Shown one piece after another: positions 24,329 to 33,011 of a stretch of DNA of 64,000 nt. The translations under genes and the position numbers were made by a program. The notes under the pieces are model-generated. The model was not told where the DNA came from and did not search any database. It was given only the letters and a program-made list of their open reading frames with translations. This stretch comes from JAQUOA01 sp037443785 (GTDB taxonomy: Bacteria; Bacteroidota; Ignavibacteria; UBA10030; UBA8401), in the NCBI GenBank assembly GCA_037443785.1, contig JBBINR010000013.1, positions 22,646-86,645 of the forward strand, given 5' to 3'. The first letter of the stretch is position 1. Every line of letters starts with the position of its first letter.

Positions 24329-25761
24329 ATATCGATAAGTCGCTTTCCTTCTTCCAACAGTCTTTTCATCTCAGATTCGTTTTGCCCTTCGGCATAGATT
24401 CGCACAAGCGGTTCCGTTTGTGACGCTCTGATAAAAAGCCATCGGCAATCGCCGCAAATATATTTTACACCGCTCACTTCTCCGTCGTCCGAAAACACTT
24501 CTTTGTCTTGGATCGGAAACTTCATTAACAAATCGATCGGGCTTTGAAACAGCTTTGAGAAGATATGTCCTCTGTCTTTTTTGTGGACGTGAATATCAAT
24601 CCTGCCAAAGTGAAATTTTCCGACAATCAATTCTATTTCATCGAGTATCTGGTAGAGAGATTTTTCTGTCTGAGCTATCATTTCACAGAACATCAAACCG
24701 GAAAGAATTCCATCCCGATCCGGTACATGATTTTTAAATCCAAATCCTCCGCTCTCTTCAGCACCGAACATGAAATCTTCTTTCAGCATCACTTCGGTAA
24801 CACTGCTGAATCCAACGTTGACATCATAAACTTTTGAGCGCCATTGTTCTGCAAGCAATCGAACCTTATCGGTTACCGACGCTGATTTAATAATCGCTCC
24901 GTTCCATTTTTTATTCTCGTGGAGGTGCCATAGCAGCGTCAGAATATTTTCTTGAGCGGTCATCCATTTCCCGTCTTCAAAGACAATGCTGCAACGATCG
25001 GCGTCGCCGTCTGTCGCAATTCCAAAAATTGCATCGGTAACGCTTGTGTTATACTTCAATGGCTCAAGATTTTTTTCAATCGGTTCCGGCAGACGATCAT
25101 AGAAATTCGGCTCGGCAGATCCAAAAATGGTTTGCGCGCGCCAGCCTGCATCAACCAAAATTTCTTCCAGAATTGTCTGGCCGGCTCCACCCATCGAATC
25201 AATCATGACACTTGGGTTATTTGCAGGATTCAGCGCGAATTTTCGAAGAACGTCAAAATCTACAAGAGTCTGTATATGCCGAGTATATTCCGGCAGAAAG
25301 TTTTTTATCTCAATTCGGTCGCTCGATTGTTTGTTATCAACACTCTCTCTGAGAAATTCAAAAACCTTCTTTGTTTCTGTTCTTAAAAATGGCCCGCCAA
25401 AACTTCCTTTAAACTTTATGCCGTTGTACTGTGCAGAATTATGGCTTGCCGTAATCATAATTCCCGCGGCACATGAATATTTTTTTAGTGTAAACGACAG
25501 TACCGGGGTTGGAATAATTTTTTCGGAAAGAAGAACAGAAAATCCTTGTGCAGACAAAATACGGGCAAACAGCGTTGCAAAATCTTTTGAATATTTTCTG
25601 CCGTCAAATCCTATTGCTACGGTTGTATCGGATTGTTTCTCTGCTATGAGATATCGAGCAAATGCTTCTGCAACGCGTATAAGATTCCGTTCATTAAAGA
25701 CATCATCAAGAATTCCACGCCAGCCGTTCGCGCCAAATTTGATAGGAGGATTCATTGTCAT
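24325..25761 (-). CDS. Phosphoglucomutase/phosphomannomutase family protein
   Basis: A 478-residue alpha-D-phosphohexomutase. The four domain signatures are visible: active-site serine loop ITASHNSAQYNGIKFKG (Ser in ASHN), metal loop ATDGDADRCS, sugar-binding loop GAEESGGFGFKN, and the C-terminal phosphate-binding RASQTEPLVRIYAE, where the usual S-G-T is S-Q-T. It interconverts hexose 1- and 6-phosphates; glucose versus mannose versus glucosamine cannot be decided from these loops. Its ATG at 25761 shares one base with the stop of the upstream PAP2 gene (TAATG), suggesting translational coupling. Confidence 0.9.
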   Translation of the reverse strand: MTMNPPIKFGANGWRGILDDVFNERNLIRVAEAFARYLIAEKQSDTTVAIGFDGRKYSKDFATLFARILSAQGFSVLLSEKIIPTPVLSFTLKKYSCAAGIMITASHNSAQYNGIKFKGSFGGPFLRTETKKVFEFLRESVDNKQSSDRIEIKNFLPEYTRHIQTLVDFDVLRKFALNPANNPSVMIDSMGGAGQTILEEILVDAGWRAQTIFGSAEPNFYDRLPEPIEKNLEPLKYNTSVTDAIFGIATDGDADRCSIVFEDGKWMTAQENILTLLWHLHENKKWNGAIIKSASVTDKVRLLAEQWRSKVYDVNVGFSSVTEVMLKEDFMFGAEESGGFGFKNHVPDRDGILSGLMFCEMIAQTEKSLYQILDEIELIVGKFHFGRIDIHVHKKDRGHIFSKLFQSPIDLLMKFPIQDKEVFSDDGEVSGVKYICGDCRWLFIRASQTEPLVRIYAEGQNESEMKRLLEEGKRLIDI

Positions 25762-26660
25762 TAAAAGTTGACCGTAAACTGAAGGGCAGGTTGTTCGTGA
25801 ATTAGGCTAAGTGAAAGTTGAGTATTAACATCGCCGGGAGAAATGGTTTCATTGCTGTGCCGGGCAATTTGTTTACCACACACATATCCAAGCACACCGC
25901 CCACAAAAACATCAGACGCCCAATGAGCGTGCTCGATCAATCGGGTTAAACCGATCCCCGAAGCAATCGTGTATGCAATCGGCGGGACAAGCGCATAATC
26001 ACTATACTCTTCACTGATAACCGAAGCAATTGCAAATGCGGTTGTGGTATGTCCCGATGGAAATGCATCGAATTGCGCAGGGGTTTCAAAACCCTGCTTA
26101 AAAAATCCGGTCACCCAATGCCATTGACCTCCCGATTGATGTGAAAAGTGATATGCAGCGCTCGGCCGTTCACGGCTAAAAATAATTTTCCCAACTCTTG
26201 CCCAAACTCCAGATGTTATAAGCGCTTCGGTAATTAAAAGCGTTGTATGCTGTGCATGTGTGTCATTCCAAATAATGCTGTAGGCTCCAAAAACTCCTGT
26301 CGCAACAATTCCACGAAAGCCGCCAAAGTCTGTAAGCTGCGGACTGGTCCGATGGACAAATCGATAATGGCTGTCTAATGGACTAAAAATATTATCAATC
26401 TTTTGATCCAGAGCAATAAGTGAAACGGTAACGACAACACCTCCTCCAAGCAACAATGCTTGGTCATTTGAAAGCTTGAATGGCGCTTTGGCTTGCTCAA
26501 TAAAACTACTACCCAAGTCCGTAAAGAAATTATATTCTTGAACTTGCAGTGGCTGTTCGTTTGCCGTTTTTAATATTTTAATAGTATCATTTTGAATATT
26601 TTGTGAAAAACATCCGGACGAAACTAGAATGAGCGCTATGACAACGGAGGCGAACTTCAT
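25761..26660 (-). CDS. PAP2-family membrane-associated phosphatase (copy 1)
   Basis: 300 residues from ATG 26660, chosen because it starts the signal sequence MKFASVVIALILVSSGC; an earlier in-frame Met would overlap the upstream gene by over 100 nt. The three phosphatidic acid phosphatase motifs are present: KIIFSRERPSAA (Kx6RP), DAFPSGHTTTAFA (PSGH) and TRLIEHAHWASDVFVGG (SRx5Hx3D type, Thr for Ser). Enzymes of this fold dephosphorylate lipid or undecaprenyl diphosphates at the membrane. It follows a paralogue at 26662-27606 with one base between stop and start, so the two are co-translated. Confidence 0.87.
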   Translation of the reverse strand: MKFASVVIALILVSSGCFSQNIQNDTIKILKTANEQPLQVQEYNFFTDLGSSFIEQAKAPFKLSNDQALLLGGGVVVTVSLIALDQKIDNIFSPLDSHYRFVHRTSPQLTDFGGFRGIVATGVFGAYSIIWNDTHAQHTTLLITEALITSGVWARVGKIIFSRERPSAAYHFSHQSGGQWHWVTGFFKQGFETPAQFDAFPSGHTTTAFAIASVISEEYSDYALVPPIAYTIASGIGLTRLIEHAHWASDVFVGGVLGYVCGKQIARHSNETISPGDVNTQLSLSLIHEQPALQFTVNF

Positions 26661-26661
26661 A

Positions 26662-27606
26662 TTACAAAAGCCACTCCAAAGAAATTCCCGGGGTGTAACC
26701 ATGCAAGAGCGTAAGATGTGCGTCCGGATGAAAGACTGAATTTGAGGAACCAAAGTGCTCTTGCTTTTGTCGCTCATTAATCACCTTTGCAAATGAATAA
26801 CCGATGGCAATTCCCAATGGATAATCGCTCATCCAATGAATTCCCTGACCGAGCATGGCAATACCGATACAACCAATGGCAGAATATCCGACATAAGGAA
26901 TCCACGTTGCTTCCGGGTAATTATCCATGATAACAGTAAGCGTTGCTGTTGCCGTAGCCAGATGTCCTGTTGGAAATGCATCATACTTCGGGACGTGTTT
27001 CACGTAATCAATCTGATTGGGAAATAATCTCCACTTTCCGCTCCACGATGTAGCCAGTATCGGCGTTTCTCTGCCCGTAAGATGTTTGAGAAGTTGAATG
27101 ACCGCACCGCAAGTTAAAATAACTTCAACTGTTTGTGATGCGGTTTGCAATGATTTATTGTTATCCGCTGCAAATCCGTGGATAGCAAAAGCACCGGCGA
27201 TCCCAAATTGAAACCATCCTTGCCCCATAAATTCTGCCCGATCAGAAAGTTTTCGGAATGTATAATTCTGTTCGTAGAGTTTTCGTGCCGGTACATACAT
27301 TTCGTGATCGTAGATAACAAGAAGTGTTGTCAATGCTGTTATTCCTGCATACAAAGGAAGCCGCTCTGCTCGAAATTCTCGCTGATACCATCCGGCCCAT
27401 GTTCCCGGCATATTGGTAAAAGGATCTTTCCAACTCAGCGCAGTTTCCAACTGAAAAGAGCGTTGAAAGATTTGTGCTGAGGAGTCTTGGTTCCCCGCCA
27501 AAAAAGCAAAAGGCAATCCTGATGTATTTCCAAAATCCTTATTTTGGGAAAACACAACGGAGGAAAACAAAAAATATATGGTCGATATTTTTAGGAAGGT
27601 ATTCAC
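26662..27606 (-). CDS. PAP2-family phosphatase (copy 2)
   Basis: 314 residues from GTG 27606, chosen because it yields a clean signal peptide (MNTFLKISTIYFLFSSVVFSQ); the ATG 18 codons upstream would overlap the zinc-ribbon gene. Motifs: LKHLTGRETP for Kx6RP (K-H-L-T-G-R-E-T-P, shortened spacing), DAFPTGHLATATA for PSGH (Thr for Ser) and GQGIHWMSDYPLGIAIG for the third motif. Both this protein and copy 1 are likely periplasmic-facing or outer-membrane associated. The looser motifs could mean altered activity. Close spacing to copy 1 suggests a duplicated pair in one operon. Confidence 0.83.
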   Translation of the reverse strand: MNTFLKISTIYFLFSSVVFSQNKDFGNTSGLPFAFLAGNQDSSAQIFQRSFQLETALSWKDPFTNMPGTWAGWYQREFRAERLPLYAGITALTTLLVIYDHEMYVPARKLYEQNYTFRKLSDRAEFMGQGWFQFGIAGAFAIHGFAADNNKSLQTASQTVEVILTCGAVIQLLKHLTGRETPILATSWSGKWRLFPNQIDYVKHVPKYDAFPTGHLATATATLTVIMDNYPEATWIPYVGYSAIGCIGIAMLGQGIHWMSDYPLGIAIGYSFAKVINERQKQEHFGSSNSVFHPDAHLTLLHGYTPGISLEWLL

Positions 27607-27625
27607 ATCCAAGATTGTTAAAATA

Positions 27626-28207
27626 TTATTCCAACATCTCTGACTCCGAAAAATTCTCATTCACTATTTTAACTGCTTCGAGGTAGCGGTTTGAAGGAAC
27701 GAAAATTTTAATCGGATATTTGAAGATCGTTCGGCCAAGCGCATTGTCGATGAATCCATCGGCAATTGTAGCGATATTACCGGTATTTCTTCTGTTGGTA
27801 GTAATACCGGCACTTTCCAATTTTCCACGAATAATTTCCGCTTCCATATAGTCGGAAGATTTCACCACAAGTGCCCAGCCCTCGGAGACTTCCACGGAGG
27901 CATGAGCAGTACAAAGAAATCTGTTGTTCTTTTCCGTCAAGCATTGATCGCAAAATAATTGATGGCAAATAACACAAACGCCAGTAGCGATTCCTGTCGG
28001 ATGATTAGTACAGGAGTATTGATCTTCGGCAAATAATGTTCCGCACTGCGGGCAGTAATCGGAATCCAGATCAACTTCACCACCGCAATGATCGCATTCA
28101 TCCATCGGCCTCGATTCCGGCAGCGTATTCGCCAAAAGCACGTTACAATCGGCACAGAAGACCGCATCATCGGTATATTCAGTTTTACATTCCGGACAGT
28201 ATTTCAT
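27626..28207 (-). CDS. Zinc-ribbon protein with DUF2007 signal-transducing domain
   Basis: 193 residues. Two CxxC zinc ribbons at the start (YCPECKTEY...FCADCNVLL and CDHCGGEVD...YCPQCGTLF) are followed by a B-box-like cysteine/histidine cluster (CTNHPTGIATGVCVICHQLF, CDQC, LCTAH). The C-terminal ~80 residues carry the DUF2007 pattern WALVVKSSDYMEAEIIRGKL...GI..., a short ferredoxin-like fold annotated as a putative prokaryotic signal-transducing protein. No enzyme motif is visible. It lies 20 nt upstream of the PAP2 pair, so a role in their membrane or envelope context is possible but unproven. Confidence 0.82.
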   Translation of the reverse strand: MKYCPECKTEYTDDAVFCADCNVLLANTLPESRPMDECDHCGGEVDLDSDYCPQCGTLFAEDQYSCTNHPTGIATGVCVICHQLFCDQCLTEKNNRFLCTAHASVEVSEGWALVVKSSDYMEAEIIRGKLESAGITTNRRNTGNIATIADGFIDNALGRTIFKYPIKIFVPSNRYLEAVKIVNENFSESEMLE

Positions 28208-28266
28208 TACCGCCTCCTTTTTCCGCTTCGATAAAAAAAAAGTGATGATATCTGTGCGGTGATTTA

Positions 28267-29361
28267 TTAGACGTTAAATCTAAAGTGACAAATATCCCCG
28301 TCATGCATTATGTATTCACGCCCTTCGACATGAAGCAAACCAGCTTCTTTTACCGCAGCTTCGGTTTTTAATCGAAACAAATCTTCACACTTCATAATTT
28401 CAGCCCGGATGAAGCCTTTTTCAAAATCTGTGTGGATTACACCTGCAGCTTCCGGAGCCATTGCACCTTTGCGGAGTGTCCAAGCATGAACTTCCTTCGG
28501 TCCCGCAGTAAAGAATGTTATCAAGTGCAACAAGTCCATTCCTTCACGGATAACTTTTTGCAAACCCGATTCCTTCAATCCAAGTCCCTCTAAAAAGCCC
28601 GCTCGATCTTCTTGCGGAAGTTCGGCAACTTCGGCTTCAACTGCCGCGCTTACGACAACAACTTTTGCACCTTCCTTTGCGGCAATTTCTTTCACTTGTT
28701 CTACATATTGATTTCCCGAAGAGATTTCTTTTTCATGAACATTGCATACGTACATCACCGGTTTATTGGTGAGAAGGTGCATGTCACGAAGCCATAATTT
28801 TTCTTCTTCATTGTGCGCTTCTACATATCGAGCCAAACGACCGGTCAGCAAATGATTTTTTAATTTCAAACAAAAATCAGCCTCAGGTTTTACCTTTTTA
28901 TCATTCTTTGCGCGATGCTCGGAATCCCGTACTTTCTTTTCTACCGTGTCGAGATCTTTCAGTATCAATTCTGTTTCAATAACTTCAATATCTCGCTTCG
29001 GATTAACACTGCCGTCAACATGTACAACATTCGGGTCATCAAAGCACCGGACAACATGGGCAATGGCGTCAACATCACGAATGTGGGACAAGAACTGATT
29101 ACCGAGCCCTTCTCCTTTACTTGCCCCTTTCACAAGTCCGGCAATATCAACAAACTCAATTGAAGAAGGAAGAATCTTTTGTGAACCATAAATTTGTACA
29201 AGTTTATCAATTCGATCATCTGCAACAAAAACAACACCGACATTCGGCTCAATCGTACAAAAAGGATAGTTTGCAGCTTCGGCACCTGCCGCAGTGATTG
29301 CATTAAAGAGCGTTGATTTACCTACATTTGGAAGTCCTACAATACCGACATTAAAACCCAT
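28267..29361 (-). CDS. ychF: Ribosome-associated GTPase/ATPase YchF
   Basis: 364 residues, the standard length. The OBG-family P-loop GLPNVGKSTLFNAI is followed by a switch II region FVDIAGLVKGASKGEGLGN, then the NKP motif in LLTNKPVMYVCNVHE (here the NxxE variant that lets YchF favour ATP), a coiled-coil insertion and the C-terminal TGS domain (LITFFTAGPKEVHAWTLRKG...FRFNV). The protein binds ribosomes and modulates stress responses in other bacteria. The start ATG 29361 begins the conserved GFNVGIVGLPNV. No operon partner is evident. Confidence 0.95.
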   Translation of the reverse strand: MGFNVGIVGLPNVGKSTLFNAITAAGAEAANYPFCTIEPNVGVVFVADDRIDKLVQIYGSQKILPSSIEFVDIAGLVKGASKGEGLGNQFLSHIRDVDAIAHVVRCFDDPNVVHVDGSVNPKRDIEVIETELILKDLDTVEKKVRDSEHRAKNDKKVKPEADFCLKLKNHLLTGRLARYVEAHNEEEKLWLRDMHLLTNKPVMYVCNVHEKEISSGNQYVEQVKEIAAKEGAKVVVVSAAVEAEVAELPQEDRAGFLEGLGLKESGLQKVIREGMDLLHLITFFTAGPKEVHAWTLRKGAMAPEAAGVIHTDFEKGFIRAEIMKCEDLFRLKTEAAVKEAGLLHVEGREYIMHDGDICHFRFNV

Positions 29362-29600
29362 TTTTCAATTACCAATTAACTCCGCCAGAAGCGGATGCAC
29401 CTTGCGTGCAAATGAACAATTACCAAATTTCATTTTGGAGTGAATTACACTTGAAGATACGGAAAATTGCTTTGATGACCAAAAAAGTAACCGTGATTTT
29501 TCACATTGCCGAAATGGTTTTTTCAATCTATATTAACCACATCTATGCCGCCACTCCCCATTATTAATTTGGCTGCATAACAACAAATACAGGAGCTTTC

Positions 29601-30977
29601 ATGAAAAAACATTTTGTCGTTATTCTTTTACTTGCCGCAACGGTGCTTACAGCGCAAGAAAAAGTTCAAGCTATCCATGGGGGAACAGCTCGGACTGCAG
29701 CACTCGGCGGCGGGCCAAATAATCCGTACATAAAAGATTATACGGATGTGTTTACCAATCCGGCATACGCCTTAACCTACAGCGATTTTTTATACAGTGA
29801 TATCGGATATGCATTTGCAGCGTATTCAGCGTCCGGTCAATATATTGGCTATACATTGGGCCTCAATAATCTTGCAGTTGGAATTGCCATCGGCAAAAGA
29901 GAGGGACCCATGTTTGCAGAACAATCTTTGCTCCCAGGCTCATTTTATGGCTCTTCCGATAATATGACAGCAGATGCACAAGCGAATACATTGCCAGGAA
30001 GTATAATTCGCGAACCTCGTTCACCGATTCAATTGTATGGTGCGTTTAAACTCGGCGCAATGACAATCGGAGCTTCGATCTATCGTTCCGGCTGGAGCCA
30101 AGTAAATGATGGAACCGGCTTAGGTCTTACAACAAAACAAAAGTTAGATGCCGGACAAGGACAAACTGGTATAAAAGCGGGTGTGTTAATAGAATTAAGC
30201 CAGCAAATTACTATCGACGGCGCAGTGATGTTCAGAAATAATTCTTCAACAATTGAACTTACTGACTCAGACACTGCCGCACACACCATCGCAAACCCAA
30301 GTTCACAAAAATATGATGCATCCGGAAGTGAATTTGCAGTCAATGCAAGAGCGATAGTGAAGTTGAGTGATAAACTTGAAGTCGTACCGCAAGCCCGTTT
30401 TGCTACATTCGGCTATCAACCTGAATTTTCCCAAAACCCTTCCGTCCCTGCTCCCGCAAACACCAAACCGAATGATTACGGAAGAAGTGAATTTGAAGTT
30501 GGTGTTGGTATTAATTCAAAATTTACCGGCGGGATGGTAACGTTCGGATTGAGTATTCAAAGCATTTCATTGAAAAACGATGTCACTACTCTTTCCGGTA
30601 CAACATTCCAGACAACAAAAAATACCGCTTCGTGGCTCGATCTTCCAAAAATTAATGTTGGAGCGGAATATCAAGTTGCCAGTTGGTTGACCGGCCGCCT
30701 TGGCTATTTTAATCGTCTATCGTCCATGTCAACGAAAACTGAACCGCCATCTCCAGCAACAACAACCGAAGTAACAATCGGTCAAGAAAATGGTTATACG
30801 CCGAACTTTGGATTGAACTCTGCGAGCCAGCAGCTTTCGCTCGGTCTGGGCATTTCAATTGATCGAGTTGCAATCGACGGATATATGGGTGAAAGATTTT
30901 TAGCCGCAGGTCCATACATTCTGAGTGGAAATGGTCAGGACATGTTTTGTATCATGTCCATGAGTGTTAAATTTTAA
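29601..30977 (+). CDS. Outer-membrane beta-barrel protein, unknown function
   Basis: 458 residues. A signal peptide MKKHFVVILLLAATVLTAQ is followed by a glycine- and aromatic-rich chain with alternating hydrophobic strands (YIGYTLGLNNLAVGIAIG, YGAFKLGAMTIGASIY, GRLGYFNRLSS). The final residues FCIMSMSVKF end in Phe, as many outer-membrane barrels do for BAM recognition. The N-terminus HGGTARTAALGGGPNNPYIKD resembles PorV/FadL-like barrel plugs, but no firm family is assigned. AGGAG is 8 nt before ATG 29601. A strong terminator follows at 30991. It marks the last core gene before the accessory island. Confidence 0.72.
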   Translation: MKKHFVVILLLAATVLTAQEKVQAIHGGTARTAALGGGPNNPYIKDYTDVFTNPAYALTYSDFLYSDIGYAFAAYSASGQYIGYTLGLNNLAVGIAIGKREGPMFAEQSLLPGSFYGSSDNMTADAQANTLPGSIIREPRSPIQLYGAFKLGAMTIGASIYRSGWSQVNDGTGLGLTTKQKLDAGQGQTGIKAGVLIELSQQITIDGAVMFRNNSSTIELTDSDTAAHTIANPSSQKYDASGSEFAVNARAIVKLSDKLEVVPQARFATFGYQPEFSQNPSVPAPANTKPNDYGRSEFEVGVGINSKFTGGMVTFGLSIQSISLKNDVTTLSGTTFQTTKNTASWLDLPKINVGAEYQVASWLTGRLGYFNRLSSMSTKTEPPSPATTTEVTIGQENGYTPNFGLNSASQQLSLGLGISIDRVAIDGYMGERFLAAGPYILSGNGQDMFCIMSMSVKF

Positions 30978-30990
30978 GAATACAACGATT

Positions 30991-31023
30991 AACGGCGCTC
31001 AGATTTGAGCGCCGTTTTTTTTT
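30991..31023 (+). terminator. Rho-independent terminator after the barrel protein gene
   Basis: A perfect 11-bp stem AACGGCGCTCA/TGAGCGCCGTT with loop GATT and nine Ts. It marks the boundary between core genes and the accessory island that follows. Confidence 0.92.
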
Positions 31024-31168
31024 GAATGGACAGAGAAGGCTGCTCTAAATTGTTTAATGCGGAGACCGATAGAGCGGCAGAGGTACAATTATCAAAAACA
31101 AAAATACTGGTTCAGTATTTCAGATCGTTGGCTTCAACAAGCCATACAAAGACAGAAAAGGATTTTCG

Positions 31169-31798
31169 ATGAAAAAAGTTTTTGGAGTTATATACAACGC
31201 GTTATTTTTCAACTCAACCCGGTATTGGAAGATCCGATATAAGAAAGGGGGAGATTCCGGCGCAGGTTCGTACGGAAGAATGGCACAATTTAAGGCTGAT
31301 GTCATTAATGAACTTGTAGAGAAGAACAATATAAAAACAATCGTTGAACTTGGATGCGGAGATGGAAGCCAGCTTACGCATGCCCGTTATCCATCATACG
31401 TAGGGTACGATATTTCTCCGGTTGTCGTCGAAAAGTGTAGAAATATTTTTTCCAATGATCAATCAAAAACATTTACAAACCACGTTCCGCAGCAAACGTT
31501 CGATTTATCGATGTCGATCGATGTCATCTATCACCTGACCGAAGACAAAATCTTTGACCGATACATGACTGATTTATTTAATCTATCGCAGCACTATATC
31601 CTTATCTTTTCAACAAATTACACTATCAAAAGTTTTGCGAAGCACTTGAAGCATAGAAAATTTACCGATTGGGTTGAGCACAATAGGCCTGAATGGAAAT
31701 TAGTTCAAACTGTATTGAATAAATATCCTTATAACCCAAATGATTTGGATACGACTTCTGATGCAAACTTTTATTTATATGAAAAAAAATCTGCGTAG
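31169..31798 (+). CDS. SAM-dependent methyltransferase (class I, small-molecule type)
   Basis: 209 residues. Motif I is IVELGCGDGSQL (residues ~58-69). The acidic SAM-ribose residue is in VGYDISPVVV, and motif IV-like FDLSMSIDVIYHLTEDKIF follows; the latter is typical of small-molecule or polyol-type methyltransferases. An N-terminal helical stretch with NSTRYWKIRYKKGGDSGAGSYGR is common in glycan- or LPS-linked methyltransferases. AAGGAT is upstream of ATG 31169. It is a single gene at the left end of the accessory island, with more AT-rich coding than the core genes. The target is unknown. Confidence 0.8.
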   Translation: MKKVFGVIYNALFFNSTRYWKIRYKKGGDSGAGSYGRMAQFKADVINELVEKNNIKTIVELGCGDGSQLTHARYPSYVGYDISPVVVEKCRNIFSNDQSKTFTNHVPQQTFDLSMSIDVIYHLTEDKIFDRYMTDLFNLSQHYILIFSTNYTIKSFAKHLKHRKFTDWVEHNRPEWKLVQTVLNKYPYNPNDLDTTSDANFYLYEKKSA

Positions 31799-31907
31799 AG
31801 ACTGGATTTTTATTCTTCCTCACAGGATAATCTTTAATATATAATAGCTCTCAAAAAAATATTTTGATATGGGCCAATAATTTGGTGATTATATAGTTTA
31901 CAAACCG

Positions 31908-31938
31908 TTGAAACTTACCTAAAACTGACCTACCTTTA
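31908..31938 (+). promoter_or_regulatory. Promoter of the 31945 RNA and 32057 gene
   Basis: TTG (31908-31910, TTGAAA) and TACCTTTA (31931-31938) are spaced by 20 nt, a seven-of-eight match to the Bacteroidota -7 box. The first base pair of the structured RNA (31945) lies 7 nt downstream, where transcription would start. Confidence 0.62.
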
Positions 31939-31944
31939 GCAAAA

Positions 31945-32050
31945 GCACACCGCCTTAGATGTGCAACGCAAAGAATTTAATCCTTCTCGTTCCCTGCAAT
32001 GACAGGGAGGGTGAACGCATGTTCATTCTAAGGCACGGGAAGGATTTTTT
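31945..32050 (+). ncRNA. Structured RNA with apparent pseudoknot and U-tract, upstream of the 32057 gene
   Basis: The elements in order are as follows. A 5-bp hairpin GCACA/TGTGC (31945-31964) has the 10-nt loop CCGCCTTAGA. An A-rich linker follows. A 12-bp closing helix pairs 31979-31990 with 32035-32046 (AATCCTTCTCGT/ACGGGAAGGATT, one G.U). It encloses two hairpins, TCCCTG/CAGGGA (31991-32008) and GTGAAC/GTTCAT (32011-32026). The single-stranded TCTAAGGC (32027-32034) before the closing helix is perfectly complementary to eight bases of the first loop (31952-31959). A T6 tract (32045-32050) ends it, 7 nt before ATG 32057. The promoter ends 7 nt before the first base pair. No known RNA family is recognised. 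Confidence 0.72.
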
Positions 32051-32056
32051 ATTCCT

Positions 32057-32761
32057 ATGGACAAATTACAACAAACAGCAGATCAATTTAAGTCTAAATT
32101 ACTAAGTGGGGGTCAGAGAAAGGGTTTTGCCACAATTATAAGGGGTGCAAAATCTCGCAAAGAAAGAGAAAAGCATATTGAAATGTTAAAAACTTGGAAC
32201 GGTGCAGTTGAATATGAACGGCAAAAGTTAGAAAAGAAAATTTTATCCAGTAAAAATCCTGCCGTTTTAGATCTTCAAAAATCCAGCTTAAACAACATTT
32301 CGTCTTCATTGACAACTCTTGTAAATGGTGACCGCGAATTAAACTATTTAAATATTATTAGTTTAGAAATATTGTTTTATAACATAAATAGATTGGTAAG
32401 TTATTGTGAGCACGCGAGCAGGATGAAAGGTTCTAATGACATGTACGCTTCGCTTATCGGTGTTATTGAAACACTAAATCAGAAGTCAAAGATTAGCATT
32501 CAAGAACTTCAAGAAAAACTTAAAAAATTTGATAAAACAAAATATGATAAAGATGTTTTTAAAAGGGCTACCGCAAGATATAATAATGCCAGAGGATACG
32601 ACAAACACTATGGAAGATGTCTTCTTACCGAGCTTAAATATAGTCGGGTTGATTTATCGAAAAATTTTGAAGAAAGCGAAGAGTTCATGGACTGGAATAA
32701 TGCCTATAAAAAATATCGAAGCTCGCAATATCGGGTGAAATCGAATTCACCTAAGAAGTGA
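32057..32761 (+). CDS. Protein of unknown function, basic and helical, with leader RNA
   Basis: 234 residues, strongly basic (many Lys/Arg), apparently all helical, with no signal peptide or membrane segment. Segments such as KSRKEREKHIEMLKTW and QELQEKLKKFDKTKYDKD look like amphipathic or coiled-coil helices. I recognise no family. The C-terminus (SSQYRVKSNSPKK) overlaps one of two repeated small hairpins at 32734-32776. The only Shine-Dalgarno-like bases (AAGGA) lie within the closing helix of the preceding structured RNA, so the RNA could control its translation or transcription (inference). Codon use is AT-rich, as in its island neighbours. Confidence 0.7.
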   Translation: MDKLQQTADQFKSKLLSGGQRKGFATIIRGAKSRKEREKHIEMLKTWNGAVEYERQKLEKKILSSKNPAVLDLQKSSLNNISSSLTTLVNGDRELNYLNIISLEILFYNINRLVSYCEHASRMKGSNDMYASLIGVIETLNQKSKISIQELQEKLKKFDKTKYDKDVFKRATARYNNARGYDKHYGRCLLTELKYSRVDLSKNFEESEEFMDWNNAYKKYRSSQYRVKSNSPKK

Positions 32762-32776
32762 AATCGAATTCACTTT
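32734..32776 (+). repeat. Twin hairpins with identical loops at the 3' end of the 32057 gene
   Basis: GGTGAA-ATCGAA-TTCACC (32734-32751) and AAGTGAA-ATCGAA-TTCACTT (32757-32776) share core and loop, with the outer stem pair changed in a compensating way (G-C to A-T). The first lies in the coding end, the second follows the stop. They may mark an mRNA 3' end or a binding site. Confidence 0.5.
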
Positions 32777-32954
32777 CCCAATGAGTTCGAGATTACCTTT
32801 AAAGAGAAATCGTTAGCTACTTTTTTACCCACCTTCTTTCTTTATTTTTGTATCAAGAGTTTAAAACAAAAAAACCCGCTCACGGTTTAATGGGTCGGGT
32901 TCAATTTGCTTCTAACCATGTGAAGGTAGCACTTCACAGCATGAGAAAGGAGTA

Positions 32955-33008
32955 ATGATGTTTACCGCTTTCGCTGGTTTTTGTCACAAAGCCAGAGACT
33001 CATCATAA
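32955..33008 (+). CDS. Possible 17-residue micro-ORF in a hairpin-dense spacer
   Basis: AAAGGAG at 32946-32952 precedes ATG ATG (32955/32958). It is one of the strongest ribosome sites in the window and opens a 17-codon frame (MMFTAFAGFCHKARDSS, stop at 33006). Hairpins flank or overlap it: TGTGAAG/CTTCACA just upstream, CTGGTTTT/AAAGCCAG inside it, CTCCCGC/GCGGGAG downstream. It could be a leader peptide, an sRNA-encoded peptide or chance. Confidence 0.3.
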   Translation: MMFTAFAGFCHKARDSS

Positions 33009-33011
33009 AAT

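Noticed and set aside
31945..32050. Reading the structured region as a tRNA or tmRNA fragment
   Set aside because: No acceptor stem, T-loop (GTTCRA) arrangement or CCA end; the helices do not match a cloverleaf.
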